A stretch of 64,000 bases of DNA, from contig CAWCGJ010000002.1 of the NCBI GenBank assembly GCA_963795055.1, positions 99,019 through 163,018 of the forward strand. Direction: 5' to 3'. Within the stretch, counting starts at the first letter, position 1. The number at the start of each line of letters is the position of its first letter. This document shows positions 1-7,010 of the stretch, piece after piece. Below the pieces are notes generated by a model. It saw nothing but the letters and a program-made list of their open reading frames with translations. It did not search any database and was not told where the DNA came from. The stretch is from JASHPR01 sp963795055. Its GTDB lineage: Bacteria > Actinomycetota > Actinomycetes > Streptosporangiales > Streptosporangiaceae. The position numbers and the translations under genes were made by a program.

Positions 1-222
1 CGCACCGTGGCCCAGCGGGGCTGGGCGGAGAACGTCGAGGAGGGAGAGCCGGGCGTGGCCTCGGTGGGCGCGCCGATCCGCGGCATGGACGGCACCGTCA
101 CCGCGGCGATCAGCGTGGCCGGGCCGATCAGCCGGGTCAGGGGCGCGTCGCTGCGCCGGTTCTGCGGCCCGGTGATCGAGGCCGCGAACGCAATCTCCCG
201 CCGCCTGGGCTACCGCGGCTGA
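1..222 (+). CDS. IclR-family transcriptional regulator, C-terminal fragment (cut by window edge)
   Basis: The frame is open from the first base and ends at a TGA at 220-222, so only about 73 C-terminal residues are visible. They match the end of the IclR effector-binding domain: a GVASVGAPI segment, a short acidic turn, an AAISVAGP strand, and a final helix ending in SRRLGYRG. The same ending (SRRLGWPG) occurs in the complete IclR regulator at 2138-2938, so the two are paralogues. The 3' end overlaps the convergent Rieske gene by 13 bp. The DNA-binding half lies outside the window, and its targets cannot be read, although the flanking aromatic catabolic genes are plausible. Confidence 0.85.
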   Translation, partial: RTVAQRGWAENVEEGEPGVASVGAPIRGMDGTVTAAISVAGPISRVRGASLRRFCGPVIEAANAISRRLGYRG

Positions 223-587
223 CTCGGCGGGTCCTCGCCGCGGGCGTGGGCGCGCAGGCGCTCGGCCCAGCTGCGGTGCGGGGCCGGCTCGGGCAGGTCG
301 GCGTAGAACTCGCCGTCCCGCTCCTGCACCGGGTAGCAGCCGAGCCGGTAGCCCGGGGCGGTGCGGCACTGCCCGGTCTCCAGGTCGTAGGCGTACCAGT
401 GCCAGGGGCAGACCAGCTCCCGGTCGCGCCGGATCCAGCCCTGCGCCAGCGGGCCGCCGTTGTGCGGGCACCGCGCGTCGGTCACGTAGCACCGCTCCTC
501 GACCAGGAACACCGCGAAGACCCGGCCGCCGTGCCTGACGGTCCAGGAACGGCGCCCGCCCGCCTTGCCGAGCCCCACCCAGGCCAT
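210..587 (-). CDS. Rieske [2Fe-2S] domain protein
   Basis: This 125-residue protein is essentially a single Rieske domain. Cluster ligands are visible as C40-x-H42 (ARCPHNGG) and C60-x-x-H63 (VCPWHWY), the two loops that bind a Rieske [2Fe-2S] centre. Stand-alone proteins of this size usually act as ferredoxin-like electron carriers for ring-hydroxylating oxygenases, or as small nitrite-reductase-like subunits. It is the last gene of the leftward operon, 11 bp after the upstream hydratase gene. No oxygenase large subunit is visible in the window, so its redox partner would have to lie elsewhere. Its role in aromatic ring hydroxylation is inferred from context. Confidence 0.85.
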   Translation of the reverse strand: MAWVGLGKAGGRRSWTVRHGGRVFAVFLVEERCYVTDARCPHNGGPLAQGWIRRDRELVCPWHWYAYDLETGQCRTAPGYRLGCYPVQERDGEFYADLPEPAPHRSWAERLRAHARGEDPPSQPR

Positions 588-598
588 GGTCTCTAACG

Positions 599-1363
599 TT
601 ACGTAACCGCCAGCTCGATTACGCCGAGCCGGTCGATGCTCGCGACCACGACATCCCGGGGCCGGACCGGGACCGCCGCGGTCAGCCCGCCGGACAGCAC
701 GACCTGCCCGGCCCGCAGGCCCTCGCCCGCGGCCGCCAGCGACCGGGCCAGCCAGGCCACCGCGGCGGCCGGGTGGCCGAGCGCGGCGGCGCCCGCCGCG
801 GTCGCCACCACCTCGCCGTTGTGCTCCAGGACCACCCCCGCCAGCCGCAGGTCGATGCCGTCCGGCGGGACCGGCGCGCCGACCACGAACCGGCCGGCCG
901 AGGTGTTGTCGGCGATCACGTCCGGCATGGTGAACCGGTAGTCGCGGTAGCGGGAGTCCAGGATCTCGATGCCCGTGGCCACGCCGGCCGTGGCGGCCAG
1001 CACGTCGGCCGCGGTCACGGCCGGGCCGGACAGGTCCCGGCCCAGGATGAACACGATCTCCGGCTCGGCCCGCGGCTGGATCAGCTCGCCGGTGGCCAGC
1101 GGCTCGCCCAGGTCCAGCGCGTTCGCGCGGGCCAGGAACCCGCGCACCGGCTCGTGGATCCCGGCCTGGGCCTGCTTGGCCCGCGAGGTCACCCCGAGCT
1201 TCCAGCCGGCCAGCGGTCCGGCCTGCTCCCGGGCCAGCGCCTGGATCGCGTACCCGGCCGCCGCGTCCAGCCCGGGGAGCTCGTCGGACAGCGGCGCGAT
1301 CGGCGTGCGGTCGCCGGCCGCCTGGGCCAGCCGGGCGGCCAGCTCGCTGAGGTCTTCGGTCAT
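599..1363 (-). CDS. 2-keto-4-pentenoate hydratase family enzyme (MhpD/DmpE-like), copy 1
   Basis: 254 residues, the usual length of the MhpD/DmpE/HpaG-C fold family. The acidic metal-binding E-x-E motif is present in the RAEPEIVFILG segment, followed by the family's GIEILDSRY strand and a C-terminal AGQVVLSGGLTAAVPV block. Members hydrate 2-hydroxypenta-2,4-dienoates, or decarboxylate 4-oxalocrotonate, after extradiol ring cleavage. It overlaps the paralogous hydratase by ATGA (1360-1363), so the two are translationally coupled and may form a pair like DmpE/DmpH, hydratase plus decarboxylase. Which copy has which activity cannot be told by eye. Confidence 0.88.
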   Translation of the reverse strand: MTEDLSELAARLAQAAGDRTPIAPLSDELPGLDAAAGYAIQALAREQAGPLAGWKLGVTSRAKQAQAGIHEPVRGFLARANALDLGEPLATGELIQPRAEPEIVFILGRDLSGPAVTAADVLAATAGVATGIEILDSRYRDYRFTMPDVIADNTSAGRFVVGAPVPPDGIDLRLAGVVLEHNGEVVATAAGAAALGHPAAAVAWLARSLAAAGEGLRAGQVVLSGGLTAAVPVRPRDVVVASIDRLGVIELAVT

Positions 1364-2151
1364 TCAGTCTCCGTTACTCGCACCGTGACCGGGCCGAGCC
1401 GGTCGAAATCCGCCCGGAAGACGTCGCCGGCGGCCATCGGCACCGCGGCGTGCATCGACCCGGTCATCACCAGCTGCCCGGGCTCCAGCGCGATCCCGTG
1501 CTCGCCCAGCGTGTTGGCCAGCCAGGCCAGCGCGGTGAGCGGGTCGCCCAGCGCGGCCGCGCCCGCGCCGGTGCCGGCCAGCTCGCCGCTGCGGGTGAGC
1601 ATCACCCCGATCAGCCGGGTGTCCAGGCCGGCCAGCGGCACGATCCGGCTGGAGAGCACGGCCGCGCCGCCCGCGGCCAGGTCGGCGACCGTGTCCGCGA
1701 GCTTGACCCGCCAGCCCACGATCCGGGAGTCGATGATCTCCATGGAGGCGGCCACCCCGGCCGTGGCCCGGCTGGCGTCGGCCACGCTGATCCCGGGCCC
1801 CTCCAGCCGCTCGCCGAGCACGAACGCGATCTCGGCCTCGATCCGGGGCTGGATGAACCGGGACATCGGCACCTGCGCGCCGCTCGGGTACACGGTGGAG
1901 GCGAGCACCGGGCCGTAGTCCGGCGAGCCGGCGCCGGCCATCTGCTGCATCGGCCTGGACGTCAGGCCCACCTTGTAGCCTGCGATCCGCTCGCCGTCCG
2001 CCAGCAGCATCCGGACCAGGTGCTGCTGCACCACGTAACCGTCGGCCAGGTCCAGGCCGGGGTCGTTGTCGGTGAACGGCTCGACCGGGATGGCGGTGCG
2101 GCGCGCCTCGTACAGGATCGCGGCCGCCGCGTGCGGGTCAGAGATCGGCAT
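1360..2151 (-). CDS. 2-keto-4-pentenoate hydratase / 4-oxalocrotonate decarboxylase family enzyme, copy 2
   Basis: 263 residues, paralogous to its downstream neighbour. It carries the E-x-E metal site in PRIEAEIAFVLG, the MEIIDSRI strand, and a C-terminal PGQLVMTGSMHAAVPM block. The N-terminal half contains the conserved GYKVGLTS signature (copy 1 has GWKLGVTS). The family acts in the lower meta-cleavage pathway after catechol 2,3-dioxygenase, consistent with the two dioxygenases across the divergent promoter. The start at 2151 overlaps the 3' end of the upstream IclR gene by 14 bp, which indicates co-transcription. DmpH-like decarboxylase is a reasonable guess for one of the pair, but this is inference. 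Confidence 0.87.
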   Translation of the reverse strand: MPISDPHAAAAILYEARRTAIPVEPFTDNDPGLDLADGYVVQQHLVRMLLADGERIAGYKVGLTSRPMQQMAGAGSPDYGPVLASTVYPSGAQVPMSRFIQPRIEAEIAFVLGERLEGPGISVADASRATAGVAASMEIIDSRIVGWRVKLADTVADLAAGGAAVLSSRIVPLAGLDTRLIGVMLTRSGELAGTGAGAAALGDPLTALAWLANTLGEHGIALEPGQLVMTGSMHAAVPMAAGDVFRADFDRLGPVTVRVTETE

Positions 2152-2938
2152 GGGTTACCCCTCCGGTGGTCGCGGACCCCGGCCAGCCGAGCCTGCGGGA
2201 CACCGCGTCGCCCGCCTCCATGACCGGGCGGGCGAGCCGGCGCCGCTGGGCCGCGCCCAGCCGGATGACCGGCGCGCCGATGCTGATGGCCGCGACCACG
2301 TCACCACGGTGGTCACGGACCGGCGCGGCGATCGAGGCCACCCCGATCTCGCGCTCGTTGACCGCCTCGGCCCAGCCCCGGGCCCGGACTCGGTCCAGTT
2401 CCGCGTCCAGCGCCCGCGGGTTGGTGATCGTGTCCGGGGTGAGCGCGGGGAGCGGCCGGCCGTCGAGCAGGTCCGCGCGGGCCTGCGCGGGCAGGAACGC
2501 CAGCAGCACCTTGCCCGAGCTGCTGCAGTGCGCGGGTACCCGCCGCCCGGTCTCGGTGAACAGGCGCAGCGTGTACGAACTCTCCAGCCGGTCCACGTAC
2601 ACGACCTCGCCCCGGTCCAGCACTCCGACCTGCGCCGTCTCGCGGGTCTGGCCGCGCAGCATGGCCAGGACCGGCGCCGCGGCGGCGTGCAGGTCCATGT
2701 GCACCCGCACCGCCTCGCCCAGCTCGAACATCACGATGCCCAGCCGGTAGCCGCCGGTGCGCGGGTCCTGCTCGAGCAGGCCCTCGGCGGTCAGCGTGAC
2801 CAGCAGCCGGTGCACGGTGCTCTTGCCCAGGCCGAGCCGGCGCCCGAGCTCGGAGGGGCCCAGCAGCTCGTCCCGGGACAGGAACGCCTTGAGCAGCCGG
2901 GCCGCGTTCTGCACGGTGGTCAGGGCGGCGTCGCTCAC
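2138..2938 (-). CDS. IclR-family transcriptional regulator of the aromatic locus
   Basis: 266 residues from the GTG at 2938, which overlaps the upstream stop as GTGA. A longer reading from 2974 is possible but less likely. The N-terminal winged helix-turn-helix is clear (GPSELGRRLGLGKSTVHRLL), followed by the IclR effector domain with GKVLLAFLP and the GVASIAAPV block. IclR proteins commonly control meta- and ortho-cleavage operons in response to a ring-derived effector. The gene sits inside the leftward catabolic operon, next to a divergent promoter carrying repeated GGAACG half-sites, so local regulation including autoregulation is likely. It is a paralogue of the fragment at 1-222. Confidence 0.9.
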   Translation of the reverse strand: MSDAALTTVQNAARLLKAFLSRDELLGPSELGRRLGLGKSTVHRLLVTLTAEGLLEQDPRTGGYRLGIVMFELGEAVRVHMDLHAAAAPVLAMLRGQTRETAQVGVLDRGEVVYVDRLESSYTLRLFTETGRRVPAHCSSSGKVLLAFLPAQARADLLDGRPLPALTPDTITNPRALDAELDRVRARGWAEAVNEREIGVASIAAPVRDHRGDVVAAISIGAPVIRLGAAQRRRLARPVMEAGDAVSRRLGWPGSATTGGVTHADL

Positions 2939-3651
2939 CGGCCGGCCTCCGGCTGGCCCGCGTCCGGGGACCATTGGGTGCGTCCCCCCATGCTGGCCAG
3001 CAGCGCACCGCGCACCTGGTCGGGGTCGGGGGCCGGGTCGGCCGCGGCCAGCTCGGCCAGCACCGCGTCGCGCGGCGCGATCGCGGCGGCCAGCAGCGCC
3101 TGGGCCCGGCGCAGCCCGGCGGCGGCCGCGCCGGCCAGCTCGTCTACCAGGTCCTCCCGGCCGCGGGCCCGCTGCCTGATGACCTCGAAGTCCCGCGCCG
3201 CCGCGGTGTGCCCGCTGGCCAGCCCGGTGCCGACGTGGGCGGCGTTGTGCGGGCTGAACGTGGCCCCGGGCGACGCGGTCAGGTGGTAAAGCACCGTGGC
3301 CACCCCGAGCAGCCGCCGGACCTCGGCGAACGCCGGCGCCTCGGCGGTCTCGTCGACCAGCCCGAGGGCGGGCAGCACGACCGGGTCGAAGAACCGCACG
3401 GTCCAGGCCAGGCCGTCGTCCCGGGCGGCCAGCTCGACCTCCTGGCCCCGGGGCGGGCCGAGGGGCTCGGTGGTGGCGATCAGGTGCAGGTTGCGGGCGG
3501 CGGCCGCGGCCACCGAGAACCGGCCGGCCGCGAGCAGCGGCATGGCGCCCCGCACCGCGGGCGGGAAGGTGTCGGCCTGGGCCAGGTAGCTGCGGTGGAT
3601 CGCCGCCACGTAGCCCGCGACCGCCTGGCGCATCTGCTCGGGACCGGCCAC
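2935..3651 (-). CDS. Protein of unknown function, first gene of the leftward catabolic operon
   Basis: A 238-residue, largely helical, Ala/Arg-rich protein that I do not recognise. No signal peptide, membrane segment or cysteine motif is evident. It has several His residues in the middle (LYHLTASPG, FSPHNAAHVGTG) and a long C-terminal helical region. The coding frame is supported by the GTGA overlap with the downstream IclR gene and by a start just inside the divergent promoter region. Its place as first gene of an operon of ring-cleavage enzymes suggests an enzyme or accessory factor of the pathway, but no activity can be assigned from sequence alone. Confidence 0.6.
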   Translation of the reverse strand: MAGPEQMRQAVAGYVAAIHRSYLAQADTFPPAVRGAMPLLAAGRFSVAAAAARNLHLIATTEPLGPPRGQEVELAARDDGLAWTVRFFDPVVLPALGLVDETAEAPAFAEVRRLLGVATVLYHLTASPGATFSPHNAAHVGTGLASGHTAAARDFEVIRQRARGREDLVDELAGAAAAGLRRAQALLAAAIAPRDAVLAELAAADPAPDPDQVRGALLASMGGRTQWSPDAGQPEAGR

Positions 3652-3655
3652 GAGA

Positions 3656-3716
3656 CGTTCCGTTCGGGATAGTCGATCGTTCCTATTTCCGGAACGATTG
3701 CCCTTTATACGGAACG
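3656..3716. promoter_or_regulatory. Repeated GGAACG half-sites in the divergent promoter (candidate IclR operator)
   Basis: Between the divergent operons lie four copies of the hexamer GGAACG or its complement CGTTCC: 3656-3661, 3678-3683, 3691-3696 and 3711-3716. The middle two form an inverted repeat with a 7-bp spacer (CGTTCC-TATTTCC-GGAACG). The last copy is repeated 20 bp further on, about two helical turns. IclR-family regulators bind short palindromes of this general kind, and the only complete IclR gene nearby is in the operon that starts here. That the two are partners is inference. Confidence 0.5.
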
Positions 3717-3744
3717 CTAGTCCGGGTACGGTCGAAGCGTCAAG

Positions 3745-3814
3745 AATGAACGCTTTTCATCCGCGCAATGACTGCCCGCGCACGCTAGCGCATCGGCGGA
3801 TGACAAGGGTTCGC
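3745..3814. repeat. About 70-bp inverted-repeat leader element, copy A
   Basis: Arms at 3747-3762 and 3798-3813 are imperfect inverted repeats (13 of 16 positions pair) enclosing about 35 bp. The element ends 16 bp before the ATG of the first dioxygenase gene, so it would form a hairpin just ahead of the ribosome-binding site. Nearly the same sequence occurs at 53738-53811 in front of nadD: the first roughly 20 bp differ mainly by single substitutions, and the block around CTGCCC is also shared. Its function is unknown. Confidence 0.6.
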
Positions 3815-3830
3815 AGAGGAGGGGGGCGCG

Positions 3831-4742
3831 ATGGGCGTCCTGCGCCTGGCCCACGTCGACGTCCGGACCCCGGACCTGGACCTGTCTGTCGCCTACTACA
3901 CCGAGGTCATGGGCCTGTCGGTGACCGAGCGCACCGCCGACGCGGTCTACTTCAAGTGCTGGGATGAGGAAGACCATCACAGCCTGCGGCTGCGCTACAA
4001 CCCGCGCACCGGGCTCGACCTGTTCAGCTTCCGGGTCGAGGCCGAGGACGACCTGGGCGAGCTGGAGAAGGCGGTCGAGCGGTACGGCTGCCCCGTCACC
4101 CGGGTGAGCCGGGGCGCGTCGGTCGGGCAGGGCGAGTCGATCCGGTTCGAGATCCCGTCCGGCCAGACCATGGAGCTGGTGTGGGACATCGAGCGGGTCG
4201 GCAACCTGCTCGGCAAGCACAACCCCGCGCCCGTCCCGCCGCCCGGCCTGCCCGGCATCGCGCCGCCCCGCCTGGACCACATGCTGATTCACGCCGAGGA
4301 GGTCGCCGAGACCGGGGCGTTCTTCCGTGACGTGCTCGGCTTCCGGCTCACCGAGCAGGTCCTCGACGGCAACGGGCACCAGCTCGGCATCTGGCTGCAG
4401 CGCTCGGGCCGGGTGCACGACATCGCGGTGGTCAACGGCCCGAACGGGGCGCTGCACCACTGGGCGTACTGGCTGGACGACTGGGACTCGATCCGCAAGG
4501 CCGCCGACGTCCTGGCGTTCAACGGGGTGCAGATCGACCAGGGCCCGACCCGGCACGGCGTGACCCGCGGCAACACCATCTACTTCTTCGACCCGCTGGG
4601 CATCCGCAACGAGGTGTTCACCGGCGGATACAAGCCCGACCCGGACTTCGAGGCGATCACCTGGACCGAGGACAACTTCGGCAAGGGGCTGTTCTACTAC
4701 GAGAACGTGCTCAGCCAGCGCTTCCTGACCATGCACACTTGA
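3831..4742 (+). CDS. Extradiol ring-cleavage dioxygenase (catechol 2,3-dioxygenase type), copy 1
   Basis: 303 residues with two vicinal-oxygen-chelate modules, the length of the XylE/DmpB class. The Fe(II) triad is visible as H150 (PPRLDHM), H209/H210 (LHHWAYW) and E261 (RNEVFTGGY). Second-shell residues equivalent to the catalytic His/His/Tyr of XylE appear as H196 (VHDIAV), H242 (RHGVTRG) and Y251 (IYFFDP). It should cleave a catechol meta to the hydroxyls, giving a yellow muconic semialdehyde-type product for the hydratases and tautomerase nearby. A strong GAGGAGGGGGG ribosome-binding site precedes the ATG. It is the first gene of the rightward operon and is followed after 10 bp by a paralogue. 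Confidence 0.93.
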   Translation: MGVLRLAHVDVRTPDLDLSVAYYTEVMGLSVTERTADAVYFKCWDEEDHHSLRLRYNPRTGLDLFSFRVEAEDDLGELEKAVERYGCPVTRVSRGASVGQGESIRFEIPSGQTMELVWDIERVGNLLGKHNPAPVPPPGLPGIAPPRLDHMLIHAEEVAETGAFFRDVLGFRLTEQVLDGNGHQLGIWLQRSGRVHDIAVVNGPNGALHHWAYWLDDWDSIRKAADVLAFNGVQIDQGPTRHGVTRGNTIYFFDPLGIRNEVFTGGYKPDPDFEAITWTEDNFGKGLFYYENVLSQRFLTMHT

Positions 4743-4752
4743 GGAGGCCGCG

Positions 4753-5670
4753 ATGAGCGACCGGATCCTGCGGCTGCAGCACGTCGAGGTCCGCACCCCG
4801 GACCTGGAGCTGTGCGCCGCCTACTACACCGAGGTGCTCGGCCTGCTGGAGACGGCCCGGGAGGGCGAGCGGATCTTCCTGAAGTGCTGGGACGAGCAGG
4901 AGCACCACTCGGTGGTGCTGCGCCAGGCTCCCAGCTACGGCCTCGACCACATGTCGTTCAAGGTCGCCGAGCCCGGGGACCTGGATTTCTACGCCGGCCG
5001 GCTGGAATCGGCCGGCACCGCGGTCAAGCGGTACGCCGCGCGCGAGCTCGGCCCCGGGTGGGGCGAGGCGATCCGGTTCGACGCGCCGTCCGGGCACGTG
5101 GTCGAGCTGGTGCACGGCATGCAGAAGGTCGGCAACATGCTGCCGCTGACCAACCCGCCGCCGCGGCCGCAGAACCTGGTCGGCATTGCGCCGCCGCGGC
5201 TGGACCACATCTTCATCACCGCCGAGGACGTCGACGAGACCACCCGGTTCTTCCGCGAGCTGCTGGACTTCCGGCTCACCGAGCAGATCCTGGCCAACGA
5301 CGGGCACCAGCTGGCCACCTGGCTGGAGCGGTCGCACAGCCCGCACGACATCGCGATGGTGACCGGGCCCAACCGGGGGCTGCACCACTTCGCTTTCTGG
5401 CTGGACGACTGGAACGCGATCCGGGAGGCCGCGGACACGCTGGCCTACTACGGCGTGGACATCGACGTCGCGCCGACCCGGCACGGCGTCACCCGGGGCT
5501 ATACCACCTACTTCTTCGACCCGGTCGGGAACCGCAATGAGCTGTTCACCGGCGGCTACTGGGTGGACCCGGACTTCGAGCCGATCACCTGGACCGAGGA
5601 GGAGATGGGGCGGGCGATGTTCTACTACTCCCGCGAGGTCAACGAGCGCTTCTTCACGGTGCATAGCTGA
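4753..5670 (+). CDS. Extradiol ring-cleavage dioxygenase (catechol 2,3-dioxygenase type), copy 2
   Basis: 305 residues, an evident tandem paralogue of the preceding gene that keeps the complete active site: metal ligands H152 (PPRLDHI), H211/H212 (LHHFAFW) and E263 (RNELFTGGYW), and catalytic-shell H198, H244 and Y253. A GAGGAGG ribosome-binding site overlaps the preceding stop region. Since both copies look active, they probably differ in substrate preference, for example differently substituted catechols, or work as hetero-oligomers. Neither is proven. The stop codon overlaps the start of the histidine phosphatase gene by one base. Confidence 0.93.
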   Translation: MSDRILRLQHVEVRTPDLELCAAYYTEVLGLLETAREGERIFLKCWDEQEHHSVVLRQAPSYGLDHMSFKVAEPGDLDFYAGRLESAGTAVKRYAARELGPGWGEAIRFDAPSGHVVELVHGMQKVGNMLPLTNPPPRPQNLVGIAPPRLDHIFITAEDVDETTRFFRELLDFRLTEQILANDGHQLATWLERSHSPHDIAMVTGPNRGLHHFAFWLDDWNAIREAADTLAYYGVDIDVAPTRHGVTRGYTTYFFDPVGNRNELFTGGYWVDPDFEPITWTEEEMGRAMFYYSREVNERFFTVHS

Positions 5671-6734
5671 TGTCCGCCACCGACCGGTACGAGGCCCCCG
5701 CCTACCTGGCCCGCTACCAGCAGCGGCGCGCGGCGGCCGCGGAGCCGTCCGAGCCGGAGCCTGGCCCCGAGGACGGCAGCCCGGGCGTTCCGCTGTACCT
5801 GCGCCGGTTCCGCGAGCGGACGGCCACCGCGCCGCAGAGCCGGGCCGGGCCGGACGCGGCCGAGGCGCCCGAGGTCGGCCCGCCGGACCTGGTGACCGCG
5901 GGCGGCCAGACGTTCACGCCCGCGCTGGCCGAGGTGACCCGGGGCAAGGAGATCGCCGCCCCGCTGGAGCGCCGCGGCAGCGAGCAGATCGTCGCCGAGG
6001 TCAGCATCATCCGGCACGGCGTCACCCAGGGGTACTCGGCCGACGCCGGGCTGACCGGGATGGGGGCCTGGCAGGCGCACCGCCGCGGCCACGAGCTGGC
6101 CCGGCGGGTCAACCCCGGCGAGCGGGTGCGGATCGTCTGCGCGCAGACCAGCCGGGCCCGGCAGACCGCCGACCAGCTGTACCGCGGGATGACCGACGCC
6201 CTGGTGCTGTTCGGCATCACCGCCGAGGTCAGCGAGCCGGAGCCGATTCCCGAGATGCGCAACTTCGGGGTGTGGACCCCGGACGGGGTCCGCGACATCA
6301 CCTCGGCGTTCCGCCAGTACCACGCGACCATGGAGCGGTTCGAGCGGATGGCCATCGGCGAGCGGCCGCGGTGGATGGTCGAGATCGACCGCTTCTACCG
6401 GATCCAGTTCGGCGGCGCGGACCCGATCCAGACCTGGCTGCAGGTCCCGATGATGTACTTCGAGCCGCCGCAGGCGTGCGTGCGCCGGTTCTGGCGCGGG
6501 ATCAACCGGCTCGTGCAGGAGTCGCCGGGCACCCGGATCCTGGCCGCCACGCACTCCGGGCCGATGCGCGCGTTCGCGACCTGGGCGCACGGGTATGACC
6601 CGGGCGAGCCGCTGAACACCGAGGAGATCCGGGTCAAGATCCGCAAGGGCGGCGGGACCGCGCTGGTGTCCTACCGCAACCGGGTCACCGAGGTACACAT
6701 CCCGCCGTCGGATGAGGTACCGGACTGGTCCTGA
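5670..6734 (+). CDS. Histidine phosphatase superfamily protein with N-terminal extension
   Basis: 354 residues. The phosphatase core starts near residue 110: R115-H116-G117 in the IIRHGVTQGY motif carries the nucleophilic His, TSRARQTADQL is the second arginine block, and H295 in ATHSGPMRAF is the second catalytic His. The first roughly 100 residues form a Pro/Ala/Glu-rich extension with two related short motifs, PAYLARYQQRR and PLYLRRFRERT, possibly a duplicated docking segment. The gene is coupled to the dioxygenase gene by a 1-bp TGATG overlap. A phosphatase inside a meta-cleavage operon is unusual. Its substrate is unknown and could be a phosphorylated pathway intermediate or a regulator. 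Confidence 0.8.
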   Translation: MSATDRYEAPAYLARYQQRRAAAAEPSEPEPGPEDGSPGVPLYLRRFRERTATAPQSRAGPDAAEAPEVGPPDLVTAGGQTFTPALAEVTRGKEIAAPLERRGSEQIVAEVSIIRHGVTQGYSADAGLTGMGAWQAHRRGHELARRVNPGERVRIVCAQTSRARQTADQLYRGMTDALVLFGITAEVSEPEPIPEMRNFGVWTPDGVRDITSAFRQYHATMERFERMAIGERPRWMVEIDRFYRIQFGGADPIQTWLQVPMMYFEPPQACVRRFWRGINRLVQESPGTRILAATHSGPMRAFATWAHGYDPGEPLNTEEIRVKIRKGGGTALVSYRNRVTEVHIPPSDEVPDWS

Positions 6735-6779
6735 GCCGGACCGGAGCGTCAAGACCCCAAGAGCGCAAAGGAGGCCGCC

Positions 6780-7010
6780 GTGCCGCTCGTGCGAATCGAC
6801 ATCCTGGAAGGACGGCCGCCGGAGGTGATCGAGGAACTGCACTCCCGGGTGGCCAGCCTGGTGGCGGAGATCATCGACTCGCCCCTGGACCGGGTCCGCA
6901 CCTACATCACCGAGATCCCGGCGGAGAACTGGGGCATCGGCGGCGTCCCGGCCTCGCGGGCCCGGGCCGACGAGGTCGAGGCGCGCCGGCGCCGCGCGGC
7001 GGGGGAGTGA
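6780..7010 (+). CDS. 4-oxalocrotonate tautomerase family protein
   Basis: 76 residues from a GTG preceded by AAAGGAGG. After removal of Met the protein begins PLVRIDILEG, giving the N-terminal catalytic proline that defines the tautomerase superfamily. The length matches the short 4-OT subunits that form hexamers. These enzymes isomerise the enol and keto forms of 2-hydroxymuconate or 2-hydroxypentadienoate, consistent with its place between the dioxygenases and lower-pathway enzymes. The C-terminal tail is Arg/Ala-rich and somewhat longer than in the classical 62-residue enzymes. Its stop overlaps the next start as GTGA. Confidence 0.88.
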   Translation: MPLVRIDILEGRPPEVIEELHSRVASLVAEIIDSPLDRVRTYITEIPAENWGIGGVPASRARADEVEARRRRAAGE

